A stretch of 64,000 nt of DNA from Tenrec ecaudatus (lineage: Eukaryota > Chordata > Mammalia > Afrosoricida > Tenrecidae): assembly GCF_050624435.1 (NCBI RefSeq), contig NC_134534.1, positions 70,145,501 through 70,209,500 of the forward strand, read 5' to 3'. The notes under the pieces are model-generated. The model saw only the letters and a list, made by a program, of their open reading frames with translations, made no database searches and was not told the DNA's origin. Every line of letters starts with the position of its first letter. Position 1 is the stretch's first letter. The position numbers and the translations under genes are program-made. This document shows, piece by piece, positions 43,207 through 54,161 of the stretch.

Positions 43207-43395
43207 ACCAAACACCAAAGTCACTGCCATTGAGTTAATCCCAACTCATCGTGACCCGATAGGATTGGGTAGAACTGCCCATGGGGGGTTGGAACTGTTT
43301 CCAGGAGTGGAAAGTCCCATCTTTCCCCCTGCAGAATAGCTGATGTTTTCAAACTGACGACCTGCTAGTTAACAGCTCAGTGCATAGGGCTACAC
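43207..43395 (-). repeat. AfroSINE-type SINE, inverted
   Basis: 'gtcactgccattgagttaat', 'cccaactcatcgtgacccga', 'taggattgggtagaactgcc', 'tcccatctttccccctgcag' and 'caaactgacgacctgctagt'. Confidence 0.88.
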
Positions 43396-43536
43396 ATCGC
43401 ATTCCCTGCAGCTGCTCAAAAGTAGAGGCAGAAAGTTAGAATGCAGAAGCTAGAGCGAAAACCAGAGAAACAGGAAAAACAAGGCTGAGTTTATGAATGA
43501 AAACCCAAGAAATTCTTGGTTCATAAATTAAAAACA

Positions 43537-43735
43537 ATAATAAAACGCCACTGCCAATGGGTTCATTCCAACCCCTAGTGACCCTATAGGACAGCCTGGC
43601 ACTGCCCCTTGGGGTTTTCAACAGTGTGGGTCTGCAGAGGGACAGATTGTCTCTTCGTTCTCCTGAGGTCGAGCTGATGGGTTTGAACCACTGACTTCAT
43701 GGTTAGCCAGCCAAAGAGAAACCCACTTCACGGCA
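43537..43735 (-). repeat. AfroSINE-type SINE, inverted
   Basis: 'gccactgccaatgggttcat', 'ctagtgaccctataggacag', 'cactgccccttggggttttc', 'ttcgttctcctgaggtcgag' and the B-box complement 'gatgggtttgaaccactgac'. Confidence 0.9.
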
Positions 43736-45299
43736 AGGGAGGTTTTAGGAAATTAAAGGCAGAAACTGCTTGACAAATGATCTTGAAGAACATTCTCTTT
43801 TACTTCAATACATCTAATGAACTCTGGAAAATGAGCAAATGTTGATGCTCCCGGGTGTGAGCCTATTCTCTGCGATTTATAAACCTGGGACCACAAGAGT
43901 CAAGCAAAGCTGGGTATGAGTGCCTTGTCCTACTCTTAGTCTGTCCTACTTCATGAGAGCCTCCAGAAAAAGGACATTAGTCTCCCTGGGAGATAATTAA
44001 GTGACCGATATATACGCTCATAATGAAACATGAGCTCGTATTAAATTGCAGTAAACAGCTAGGAAATGATGGAGAACAAATTGCGTGGAAGAATAAGATC
44101 ACAGTGTCATCGATCATAACTATAGCAAAGGTAAATAGGAACCTCATAATAAGTGAGAAACTGCAATCACAGTGGGATAACGGACAAACTCAATAACATC
44201 GTTAAAGGCTATTTTAGTAAAAAGAGACCATTTAAAATGATACATACTTAGTTCTTAGTTCAGCTAACACTTACTGAACACATACTATGTGTATGACAGT
44301 GTTTGATATATATTTAGGCAATAAAAAGATACATATTCTTTGAAAGCAAAATTTAATCATCTGAAAATATCTCTTTATAACCCTGAGGTCAGCAGATCTA
44401 GAGCAGTAGTTCTCAACCTTCCTAATGCTGTGACCCTTAAATACAGCTCCTTGTGTTGCGGTTACCCCCCAGCCATAAAATTATTTTCGTTGATACTTCA
44501 TCACTGTAATTTTGCTACTGTTATGAATCGGGCGACCCCGTCACGACCCACAGGTTGAGCACTGCTGATCTGATGTGTCCCCTACTACCACCTCCATGGG
44601 CTCTGAGAAAGGACCACCTTAGAAGATCCTGGGTGGAGACAGTGAGAAAAGTGAAAGAAAACGTGAAATTATAAAAGACAACAGGTTTACTGATTGGTGA
44701 GAGGCAGGTGGAACCCCTAAGTCTTTCAGGGTGAGAAATGAACCCATCACTGTAGTAAAATAATCAACCATTTAATATCAGAGGTGCAGCCTTTACCCAA
44801 GGACTAAAGGTCAGCAAGCTAGGAAAGGAGTGGGATTCGAAAGAGCAAACTCTGGAAAAACTGAGACTAGGGGACAGTACAGTGAGGAGATTGCACTGGA
44901 TACACTGAAACAAAGAATGAGTTTAGAATGTAAAATTCTACAAGGTTTGCTCTGTAAACCTTCATCTAATTTACAATAAAAAGTTCAAAAACAAACAAAC
45001 AACTACTTTGGTTTGAAAACAAAATTCCCATCAAATGGTAGAACTGTCACCAGATGTGAATCTAGGATCTATATTCTACTTTTTTCTACTGTGTGTTCAT
45101 ATTTGCACATCAATGAAATCTTCTTAAAGACAAAGAGGAGTTCCTACTCCTTGTAGACCTTCTATAGCATATTTTTAGATATTCAGCAGCTAAATACTTT
45201 TAATACCCATGTATTAAATAAGATTAATTGTGGAGTCAAGAATTTTAGAACTAGATACCGACTATAATGTTATTTTCACCACATAATGTATAAGGGAAA
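43736..45299. other. Unassigned sequence around SPIN-like MITE
   Basis: Apart from the MITE at 44404-44567 no gene or repeat is clear. 'acttactgaacacatactatg' near 44272 is a common ancient-repeat motif, too short to classify. Confidence 0.5.
44404..44567. mobile_element. SPIN-like non-autonomous hAT transposon (MITE)
   Basis: 164 bp. Left terminus CAGTAGTTCTCAACC and right terminus GGTTGAGCACTGCTG are near-perfect inverted repeats. The interior 'aacettcctaatgctgtgac'-type block (44416-44436), 'ccagccataaaattattttc', 'gttgatacttcatcactgta', 'attttgctactgttatgaat' and 'cacgacccacaggttgag' match the SPIN/URR1 non-autonomous hAT pattern I know from rodents and tenrec. Flanks ATCTAGAG and ATCTGATG (8 bp) agree at 5 of 8 positions, consistent with an aged 8-bp hAT target duplication. 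No transposase is present. Confidence 0.85.
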
Positions 45300-45715
45300 G
45301 TAAAAAATATTGCAACAAAACCATAGAAACTTTTAATAAACAGAAATACCAAAATACGAGGCTATTGTTTTCTAAAACATCCTGCTTGTTCTTTGAGTTT
45401 GGGGAACAAAATAATGTCTGAAGGGACAGGATCAGGACTGAAGGTGGCTGTGACAAGGTTTCTCAGTGAGAGTCGCATAGGAGAGCCCTTGCTGGCCTTC
45501 CAGAATGAGCAGATGCACTGTGGTGATAGGGGGTAAAAAATCCCTTGGTGTAATTTCCCTAGCCTTTTACTAAGTTTTCAATTTTCTTGTAATTTCTTCA
45601 TATGTCCCCATGGTTGTCCTGTGTTCTGTAAGAAAATCTATCAAGATTCCAGATTCAGAATCCCCCAAGACAGTTGCCATCATCTTCTGAGCTGGCCTCT
45701 CTGACTGAATTTAAC
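45300..45715 (-). pseudogene. Tc1/mariner transposase relic
   Basis: Read on the minus strand: 'MMATVLGDSESGILIDFLTE' at 45690-45630 corresponds to the mariner 'MATVFWDSEGIILIDFLP' segment, and 'TFSPDPVPSDIILFPKLKEQ' at 45446-45387 to the highly conserved 'YSPDLAPSDFFLFPKLKKHL' (third catalytic Asp region). An early stop and frameshift separate them. The minus sequence ends near 'atggttttgttgcaatattt', similar to mariner 3' ends. Terminal inverted repeats were not found. It is an old, dead copy. Confidence 0.75.
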
Positions 45716-45769
45716 TGGTCACCCAGATACCCTGGTTGCATGTTTTGTCTTCTACTTCTTTTTTGTTTG

Positions 45770-45944
45770 TTTGTTTTGTTTTTGCATTATCTGTGGAGAG
45801 TTTTCTTGTTAAGGTGTTGTAATCTTTTTTAGATTTTTGAAATGAGCTCTTTATCATCATTGCCAAATATCTTTTCCCAATCTGTGTGTTCTCCTATAAC
45901 TCTTTTGATGAAGCCTTTTAATGTCTCTAAATGTATTTTTAGAT
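45770..45944 (-). mobile_element. L1 ORF2 fragment, inverted
   Basis: 'gagagttttcttgttaaggt', 'gttgtaatcttttttagatt', 'gaaatgagctctttatcatc', 'attgccaaatatcttttccc' and 'aatctgtgtgttctcctata' resemble an inverted L1 ORF2 3'-part of the kind that reads 'ctttatcagatatgtgatttgc...cccattctgtgggttg' in other mammals. Truncated by a SINE at 45945. Confidence 0.55.
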
Positions 45945-46139
45945 GGCCCCAACCAGAGTGGCACAAAAATTAAATACTTGACTTCCAGCTGGAACACTGG
46001 CAGCTTGAACCCACTCAGAAATGCTCTAGAAGGCGGGCTTCTGAAAGCTATAACCCGAAAAGGCAGACAGAACACTGCTATTTTGACCTACATCCAGGTG
46101 CCATGACTTGGAACTGACTAAATGACAACTAACAACAAC
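45945..46139 (+). repeat. AfroSINE-type SINE with intact tail
   Basis: 'gcagcttgaacccactcaga' (B box), 'ggcgggcttctgaaagctat', 'caggtgccatgacttggaac' and 'tgactaaatgacaactaaca' with 'acaac'. The tail resembles the BovB 3' terminus. Confidence 0.82.
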
Positions 46140-47985
46140 GTGAGCCTACTTATATGCTGAGAAGAAATAGCACGTAAAACTTGAACTCCTTTCACTGAAA
46201 AATGCTCGTGTATGTTTTGAGATGGCTGGTAAGAGCTTTTCTCGTGTACATTAATTTTTATAGAATGGAAACTATAAACTTGAGCTACCTATTTACTGAT
46301 CTTTAAGCTTCCACATTTGTTTTATTCTCACATGAGTTTATCGGTAGTCTTGGGCCATGTTTATTTCTTGGACTGACAAAGATGGTCACTTAAAAAAGAC
46401 ATTTGTTCTATCCATCTTTTGAAAAAATATCTGGGAGATATCGTAGACACTATTTAAGGTGGCATTATTAGGGAGTTTAGAATCCATTCTGAGATAATAT
46501 TATCATTTGAGTTGGTATGGTTCACAGATGTTCAAGGTTGCCATCTGGTCAATGTTACAGACAGATAAATGCACATCTGAGTTCCTCTCTATGCAAAGAT
46601 TTTCCCTTTGTCTACATTATCCATTCATATTTCCTAATACTTACAATTTGAACTCTGTTCTCATGACTTACCATTCCCAGTTTATCTCCTTCCAATTACC
46701 TAATAGTATCCAATAGCCACACCCTTCCAGCACCTCTAGCTGGATTCCCAGAGCCCTCACCCAATACCGCTGACCTTCAGATCTTTGTGCCCTGGCTTCT
46801 GCCTGCTTACGTGACCTCCTCCTCCACCCCTGTCCTTCAGATCCCTCCTTACCGCTCTATTCAAATATCACCTCCTTGTGACAAGCTCTCTGCTATTAAC
46901 TCAAGCTAGAGACATGTGCCTCATACTACAGAAACGAATGTGCTTGTCTGTCTCTTGCTAAAAACAACAGATACTATCCTATTTTTGTAATTTCCCATAT
47001 CATATGGCTTTCATTGAAGCTATGTAAACTTTTCAAGACCCACAAATATGGTGACCCCAAGAAGGTGATCTGGCTTATAGGGGATATGTGACTTGATGGA
47101 GGGTCTTAGCCAAAGGCCTGGTTCAGGACAAAACTATGTTGTCTGATTTATAAAAGGTGAAACTGGGGAGTGCTGCCAACACAGCCAGAGAAAATCATGA
47201 AACAAGTTGGCTGCTGAGAACGCATTCAAATTCTTGCAGCAACTGAAATTAGACAGAAGAACAAAATCCACAGAGAACAGGCCAATAGACTTTACCTGCA
47301 TCCACAGAATGTATTCTTCATGTTTGTGAAAGATAGATCACATTTGGCAGGAGACTACCCTGTCAATTCTGACCATTAAGGTTAAAGAGTGAACTAGATT
47401 TACTTTCACTTAGTTTTCATTATTTTGTAGTTTTAGACCATATCTAGAACAAATACAAGAAAATTCCAAGATAAACAAAAAGTGTTTGGTATAAGGATTA
47501 AAACCATGTGCCACTCATTTTTAACTTTGATTTTTTTTTCAGAGTTACAAATGTTGAAACACGAGTCTTCTATTTTAAATTTTAAATAATCTAACACCAG
47601 AAAAGACTCTAAGCCAAAGATTGCTGATTGTGAAGTAATAGCTCAGCTGTCCTGTTCAAAGAGTTTCTTTGATGCTTAGTAGAATATTTTCAGACTACTG
47701 TTACATATTAGAAGAGAGTTTTTAACAAACAAACCAAGTAGTCTGAAGCATGTAACCATATTGCTCTGCAAATTGACAGATCTTTCCATTACACTTAAAA
47801 ACAGTTTATTTGGTGAGATTAAGTTTTATATGTTAAGTGCTACTCTTTAAATTTTTTCTAGCACTTCGGCAATCAATTGAGCCTTTCATAATATCAGAGT
47901 TTTACCACAGACATGAGGGACATTTAAAATTATAATATGTGAATGACTGAGAGGTGTTTTACTTCCAGTAAGTAAATACAGAAGG
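46140..47985. other. Unassigned sequence with L2 patch
   Basis: No gene recognised. L2-like sequence at 46700-47020. The remainder is AT-rich with no clear elements. Confidence 0.5.
46700..47020 (+). repeat. L2 LINE 3' fragment
   Basis: 'cttcagatctttgtgccctg', 'gcttctgcctgcttacgtga', 'ttcaaatatcacctccttgt', 'gacaagctctctgctattaa' and 'cagatactatcctatttttg' fit the L2 order (tctcagctcaaatgtcacctcctcagagag ...). Confidence 0.5.
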
Positions 47986-47989
47986 TAGA

Positions 47990-48292
47990 AAATGAATTGA
48001 TGCATTTGAATGACAGCGTTGGTGAAGAATCTTGAAAGTATCAGGAACTGCCAAAAGAACAAAGGAATCGAACTTGGAAGAAGTGCAGCCAGAATGCTCC
48101 TCAGAGGTGAGGATGGGGAGACTTCGGACATGCCATTGGGAAGCACCATGTGCTATGTCATATGCTGTGTTGCAGCCACTCGGTCACCACAGCTCACAGA
48201 TACAGGGGCTGCAACGCTGGGCTCACACAGCTTCCTTTGCACGTGGGTCACTGTGCGTCAGGACTGATGATGACCCCTAACCACAACAGAAA
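47990..48292 (+). mobile_element. RTE/BovB LINE 3' fragment
   Basis: 'gatgcatttgaatgacagcg', 'ttggtgaagaatcttgaaag', 'gaactgccaaaagaacaaag', 'gccagaatgctcctcagagg', 'tgaggatggggagacttcgg', a deletion, 'gggctcacacagcttccttt' and 'gggtcactgtgcgtcaggac', ending 'cccctaaccacaacag'. Frames of 75-87 codons on both strands are inside this relic. Confidence 0.85.
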
Positions 48293-49672
48293 TCTCAGAC
48301 CTTTTGGAATCAAAATAATTCTCTACGATCCGGATTATAATAGGATATGGAAATTGTCCTTAGATGGTTTTGCTTAAAACATGCAATTGACTGTAACTAT
48401 TTAATTCATCTTAATGTTTAATGGTTAAAGATCAACTGTACCCTATTAATGATAATAATAGATACCAAACAGGTAGGTATTATGTCCCTAACTTTGGGAG
48501 TTTGTTACCCTTAGGAGTTCAGATGCCTTGAATTTTTAGAAGTAACAAAAGTTTTCTAAACACTCGTAAAAATTTGAAAATAAAAAAGTGAGATCAAAAT
48601 ATCACCAAAATGTATTTTGATCATCAGAGAGGACCTACCACAGCTTCCTAAGGGTTTTGATTTTTGTGTGTGGCTTTTTTACACTCTGTGTGTTTGGTTT
48701 TGTACTTACAGTTATTGTTTTATTTTTGCCAGCTCTAAAACGTTATGGTAGGAATCTGACCTCCTCTAACTTCACAAGTGGGGCAGAGAATGAAGCTCAG
48801 CAGCTCAAGGTCAGTCAGGGTCCTCTCTACAATGCCTTTATCAATTCTCACACCAGCCAGTCCTCTTAAAGGGCACTCTCTATTTTTCCTCTGGTTCAGT
48901 CATTTGGTGACCAAACTGGACTTGAAACAAGGAGCAGTGTCCCTTTAAAAGACCCGTACCTCCCTTTACCTCCTGCGGTATGCAGTATAACCTAGTTCCT
49001 AGCTCTTATTTCTGACCCTAAAGCCCTACACTGATGACGGTCTGCAAAATGCAAATATCATAAGGTCTTGACACCAGTCTGGCATAATCAATTTTGAACT
49101 CATGTATTTCTTTAGGCTTTCCACAGTCCATTGCTCACTTGCAAATCTTTCCACCTTTTCATTTTATATAATGTTTTGTAAACATATCGGGAGCCTAGGG
49201 GGCATAATTAGCTATGGTACTAAATCTTATAAGATGATGTTAAGTTATGTTAAAGAGAACAAAGGTTTATTTTTGTTTTTCTTAACTTGAAAGCCTGAGG
49301 CCTACTTAATGGTCAGGAGAATCCTTTTAGCCTAATGACCTTGGAAATTCAACTCTCAAGAGTTGCAGTATAAATGATGTCATCTCTGGTAAGAGGGATG
49401 AGGGAATCATGCATGGAGAATTGGGCAATGGGAGCCACACAGAAGTGAATCCAACCAAGAGGTCTAGTTCTGGGCTTGCCTCTGCAATGTATGACATGGC
49501 ATGAACAAACTTTTCATCAGAGAGCATCTATTTATTTCTCACTAAATTGAAAAGAGGGAGATTGAGAGTGCTAGATGTTTTTAGAACTTTCTAAAATCCC
49601 AGAACACTAGTTCTTCCAGACCTAGTTAATGGGCATTCCTTAAATGAGAGACACTCTTCAAATCAAAGTTCA
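48293..49672. other. Unassigned sequence
   Basis: No gene recognised. A 70-codon frame (48657-48869) starts with a hydrophobic stretch from a T/G-rich run and has no domain. Confidence 0.5.
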
Positions 49673-49673
49673 G

Positions 49674-49845
49674 AAGCCCTGGTGGCCCGGCCAGGTATGT
49701 GCTGGCCTTTTAATTTCAAGATCAAGGTTCAAACCCACCAGCCATGCTGAAGGAGAACGGTGAGGCTATCTGCTCCTGTAAATAGTCACAAATCCTCTAC
49801 AGGATCGCTGGGAGTTGGACTTGACACCATGACAGTGAGTGTTCA
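49674..49845 (+). repeat. AfroSINE-type SINE
   Basis: Head 'agccctggtggcccggccag', B box 'caaggttcaaacccaccagc', 'agaacggtgaggctatctgc', 'tcctgtaaatagtcacaaat' and 'ggatcgctgggagttggact' with 'tgacaccatgacagtg'. Confidence 0.9.
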
Positions 49846-50193
49846 AGTCCAGTTTGTGGGAATGCTGTAAAATAATTTTAAAAAGCACAATGTTACTGAA
49901 TTTGACTGCTGCAAGACTTCCTAATGCCTTTATTATATAACTATTTTAGGATGAGCCCTCCATTTGCAATTCCTCAAGTCCAATATAATCAACATTATTT
50001 CTATGCACTCTTAGTGGGTTTCTGCTTATCCCTGATAGGTTTATCTGAAATAGTAGCTAGTATTACTGTGTTTCCTTTGAAAAGCTATTGCTCAAGCAAT
50101 GGTATGTATGTCATAAATACTTGAAGTATGAAATGTAAACATATTTAGAAATTCTAATAATTTAGCACAGACTCGTTTTTAATAGCTTCATGT
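49846..50193. other. Unassigned sequence
   Basis: About 350 bp, AT-rich, no feature recognised. Confidence 0.5.
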
Positions 50194-50206
50194 AAAACTA
50201 GGAATC

Positions 50207-50530
50207 GGTTCCCCCTAGAAAGAATCTACATATAACCTCCTCCCTGGGGGACAGACAACAGAAAAGTGGGTGAAAAGACATTGGACAGTGTAAGATATGA
50301 CAAAATAATAATTTATAAATTATCAAGGGTTCATGTGGGAGGGAGGAGAGGGGAGGGAGGGGGAAAATGAGGAGCTAGTGCCAGGGGCTTAAGTGGCGAG
50401 CAAATGTCTTGAGAATGATGAGGGCAATGAATGTACAAATGTGCTTTACACAATTGATGTATGTATGTATGGATTGTGATAAGAGTTGCATGAGCTCCTA
50501 ATAAAATGATTATTTAAAAAAACAAACAGA
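50207..50530 (+). mobile_element. 5'-truncated L1 tail with near-perfect TSD
   Basis: 'cctcctccctgggggacaga', 'gacagtgtaagatatgacaa', 'aagggttcatgtgggaggga', a G-rich tract, 'gtgctttacacaattgatgt' and 'gctcctaataaaatgat' with an A-rich tail. Flanks AAAACTAGGAATC (50194-50206) and AAAACCTAGGAATC (50531-50544) differ by one inserted C. Confidence 0.9.
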
Positions 50531-50879
50531 AAAACCTAGGAATCAAAGAAGTAGATATCCTCTGATTCCAAAACACATTATACAAATATAGTCCTATATC
50601 TCAAAGAAAAAAATTTAAAACCTAGACTGATAAAGAAAAATAGGATACCTGAAACATTTTCAAAAAGATGGCATAGGAATTTATATACATATACATAAAA
50701 AAATTTATAACATTGGCAAGTATTGCCAAAATAATTTTTTAAACAAATTTGTAATTAATGATGGCTTCTTACAACCCAGATAGCATCTATTCAAGAAAAA
50801 CTCCATATGCATGTGGATTTCTCACTTTCTCTATTCTGATCCTTTCCTCTGCAGCTCTTCGATAGCTTTGAAAACCAAC

Positions 50880-50990
50880 AGTCTTACAAGGAGGCTTCCT
50901 CTTTTTTACTGAGGCTCCACTTTCTCAAGCATAATGTCCTGCTGCGAAGGCAGGTCCCTCCTGATAACTTTCCCAAAGTACATGAAGGTA
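50880..50990 (-). mobile_element. RTE/BovB scrap, inverted
   Basis: On the minus strand, 'tgtactttgggaaagttatc', 'aggagggacctgccttcgca', 'ggacattatgcttgagaaag' and 'aaaaaagaggaagcctcctt' parallel the BovB segment 'actttggacatgttgtcaggagag...ctggagaaggacatcatgcttggtaaag...aaaagaggaagaccc'. The 97-codon minus frame (50884-51177) only partly overlaps it. Confidence 0.5.
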
Positions 50991-51756
50991 ACAAAAAAAA
51001 AGTCCAGGTATAAACAGCAATATTCTTCATAGTTTTCCACAGGTGGAGAATATGGATAGCTGGTTGCATTTTCAAACCCAAGGCAACTCCTCGAAATGTC
51101 AGGATTTGTATAGAGTCAACACTTCGGATCCTTGCATGGAGCAGCTCCAGCGCTAAGTCACTTAGCCTTCTACACATTAAGATCGTAGGATAACCTAGGA
51201 CCGAAATCTAAGTCTGAAGTCTCAATCGCTCACCACAGCATTTATTGTCACTTATAATCTTGATACTTTTTGTTTTAAATTTGGACTTTGATGTCTTGTT
51301 GATCGATTTGGTTTGCATTCGTTTGATTGATTTTAACTAGGTTATCAAAGAGCAATCAAACAAACACAACTGTAGCGTGATGGGGCTGGATGGATTTAGT
51401 CAGACATGTGTCTAGCTGTTCTACGAGTTGCTGGTGTTGAATATAACTGAAAGATCTACCCTAATTTTTTTGCATGTAGTACTTCATATTTCAGCATTTA
51501 TTTCATCCCATCCTACCACATACATAATTAATCATTCAGCTCTGATAATACTTTAACGCATACTTGTTATGGTATATACTGCAAATGCATTGCCATTATT
51601 TGCATACATCTTCCAGGGATGTAACTATGTGCCATCAATCTTTATACCCACACTTAATTTATAGATGAAGAAAGATCATGTAGAACTAAGATCCAACATC
51701 TAACACTGTTAAACTAGTTTTAAAATACAACCTCCCAATTCCTTGGACTTCTCAGT

Positions 51757-51940
51757 CCAGTCATTCTCACTCTGTGAGAGAAGAAAGCTCACCTGAGGAA
51801 TTTGCTAAAAATGGAGACTTAGTGGTTCCATGCAAACAGCCTTTGATTCGGTCTGTCTGAGTTCAGCTCGGGAATATGAATATTAAACAAATGTCTCTGG
51901 ATGTTTAAATAGCTGTGGTCGAATATGGTTAGTGACTTCT
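51757..51940 (+). mobile_element. MER5A-like hAT-Charlie relic
   Basis: 'cagtcattctcactctgtga', 'gaaagctcacctgaggaatt', 'gctaaaaatggagacttagt', 'cctttgattcggtctgtctg' and 'gggaatatgaatattaaaca' follow MER5A order. Confidence 0.5.
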
Positions 51941-52493
51941 GATCATAGTCAGAAGATTAATAACAAACACACTCCTGCCATGAATTTTTTAAACAATTAA
52001 TTTATAATTTTCTAAACAGATTAAGAAAAAAATGCAACCTAAATAATTAAGGGTTCTGCTTATTTTGTTTATACAGCTTCCCGTGTAATTAGTCAATTCC
52101 ATTTTTTCATAATAGATGATCATTGATACACTTTTTTGACCTCAGTCTTTATTTTCTATGATACAATAAAATTTGCACTACTTCAAAGATTCTGGCAATA
52201 TTTGGGAACCTTCTGTCTTAATTTTCCTTCAGGAGAAATGAGAAAATTCTACACAATAACTAGGTATAAATTATAGAAAGCTTTGTCCAGAAACAGGTGT
52301 TTTTGTTTGAATGACACATCTTGCCCTCCTTTGATCTCCATTCATAAACATGTCACATATGAATGAGCCTCTATATTCTAAATCAATTGTGGAGTTCACA
52401 TAGATTCTTGTCATTTATTTTCTTTCACTGAGAAAATTAAGTACATTATAACTACATGTAATATACATATCTTTTCCAGGTAGAAGATAGCCA

Positions 52494-52540
52494 TATATAT
52501 ATATATACACATACATATATACATATATATATATTCATAT
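52494..52540. repeat. TA/TACA-rich microsatellite
   Basis: Alternating TATATA and CATACATA runs over ~47 bp. Confidence 0.9.
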
Positions 52541-53114
52541 ACTACATACATATCTTGTCAGCACTAAAGCCACATGCATTGAATCAAGGAATGAATTGCT
52601 ATGAGAAGAGATGCCAAACTTTGAGTGCCTTCACCTTGCACATATCCAAGCACCTGGTTGTTGGAGACCATTTTTGGAAAGTATTTGCATCTCTGATCTA
52701 TGAGCTTGGCTTTAATGCTGGCTAGCATTCCTTTTCCTGATGGCTGTCATTACCACCTAATTATTTTTAAAACCTGATTTTATTTCAAACAATTTGCCAT
52801 TGACAAGGTTCACCTCTAAGCATAACATTGCTGAGAGCAAATATTTCTGATTTTACATCTATGGTTAAAGGAGGTCAAGAATAGCCTTCGCTAGTGTGAC
52901 TGATCCTTGGGCAAGATCCATAGCTGAACTACAAACTATATTAAAATTTTAGCAAAGCTATAAATAATTTTAGGACAAGTCTTAATACATAAATTATTTA
53001 TTTTATTAGTTCTAAACTTTCAACAGTACCGAGAAAAAAAGTGGGAAGAACTGGAAACATCTATTTATCCATTCACTCATTTGTTGACTCTCTGATTTAA
53101 TTCTTCCAATATTC

Positions 53115-53775
53115 TGTTGCTACTAGGTGCCACAGAGTTGGTTCTGATGCCTCGACTCGATCTACAGTAGAACAAAACACTGCCCCATAGTGTGCCAGCT
53201 CCACAGTTCATTTGTATGTTTGAGTTCACTGCTGCACTCACTGTGTCAATTAATCTCATTGAGCGTCTTTCACACTGTCCTTCTATTTTCCCAAGCATAG
53301 CGTCTTTTGCCAGGGACATCCTGGTGATGACATGCCCCAAAGTGTGTGAGATGAAATCACACCATCCTTTCTTCAAAGCAGTATCCTGGCTGTATTTTTC
53401 CCAAACTGATTTGTCCGATCTTCTGGCCATCCCGGGCTATTCACTCTTCTAGCTACCACCACAGCCCAAAGGCATCCGCTCTTCTTTGTTCATTGTCCAG
53501 CTTTCAGAGTTAGCAGATGAAAATACTAGGGTTTGGGTGAGGTGCACCTAAGTCTTCCAATTTATATCTTTGCTTTTTAACACATTAAAGGGACCCATTT
53601 CACCAGATTTGGTCAATGTTATAGGTTGTTTGATTCCCTGACTGCTGCTTTGGGGGTCAGTGATTCTGGATGCACATGAATGACATCGTTGAAAAATTCA
53701 ACCTGTTCTCTATCATGATGTTTTGAGTATTTTTGTGTTCTTTATGTTGAAGTGTAATCCATAGGATAACCCAAT
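53115..53775 (-). mobile_element. RTE/BovB LINE 3' fragment, inverted
   Basis: The left edge 'gctactaggtgccacagagt' is the complement of the 3' terminus, then 'gtcaattaatctcattgagc', 'ccttctattttcccaagcat', 'agcgtcttttgccagggaca' and 'tggtgatgacatgccccaaa'. The part to 53775 is the RT-thumb region ('cctatggattacacttcaac' on the minus strand). The 117-codon minus frame (53077-53430) reads 'QDTALKKGWCDFISHTLGHV' and 'MSLAKDAMLGKIEGQ', the BovB C-terminus. Decayed. Confidence 0.87.
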
Positions 53776-54147
53776 ATTTACTGTGAGCTTATGATATACT
53801 CAATAAAATGAAAGTTAAGAGATCCCTCTTCTCATAGTTGTGTTTTGTGAAAAAAGAGTCAATTACAAATTTCAAAAACTATATGAAGAAATAAAATTTA
53901 TATAAGATTACCCACTTTGGGTACCTGTAGGGGAGAATTCAACAGAGATACTGTCAATTACATCAACTCTATTGTCTTTATATCATACATATTTTATACA
54001 TACATAATGACATTGCATGTTTAAAATTCTTTGAAAGTCTAAAACAAATTTAACAATTATTAAACTCAAAACTCTAGAATGTGAACTTATGCCTACTTAA
54101 GTGTGTGTACCCATGTGTGCACACGCATGTGTGTGAACATTTCTTTT

Positions 54148-54161
54148 TAAAATGTTTGAGT
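54148..54161 (+). repeat. Target-site duplication, left copy (14 bp)
   Basis: TAAAATGTTTGAGT, identical to 58371-58384, preceded by TTTTT. The TTTT/AAAA context fits the L1 endonuclease preference. Confidence 0.93.

Larger units (their letters stand above)
50545..53114. other. Unassigned AT-rich stretch
   Basis: No gene recognised. Contains a BovB scrap (50880-50990), a MER5A-like relic (51757-51940) and TA-rich tracts (52494-52540). Confidence 0.5.

Noticed and set aside
53077-53430. 117-codon minus frame as a gene
   Set aside because: It reads the C-terminus of a decayed BovB ORF2.
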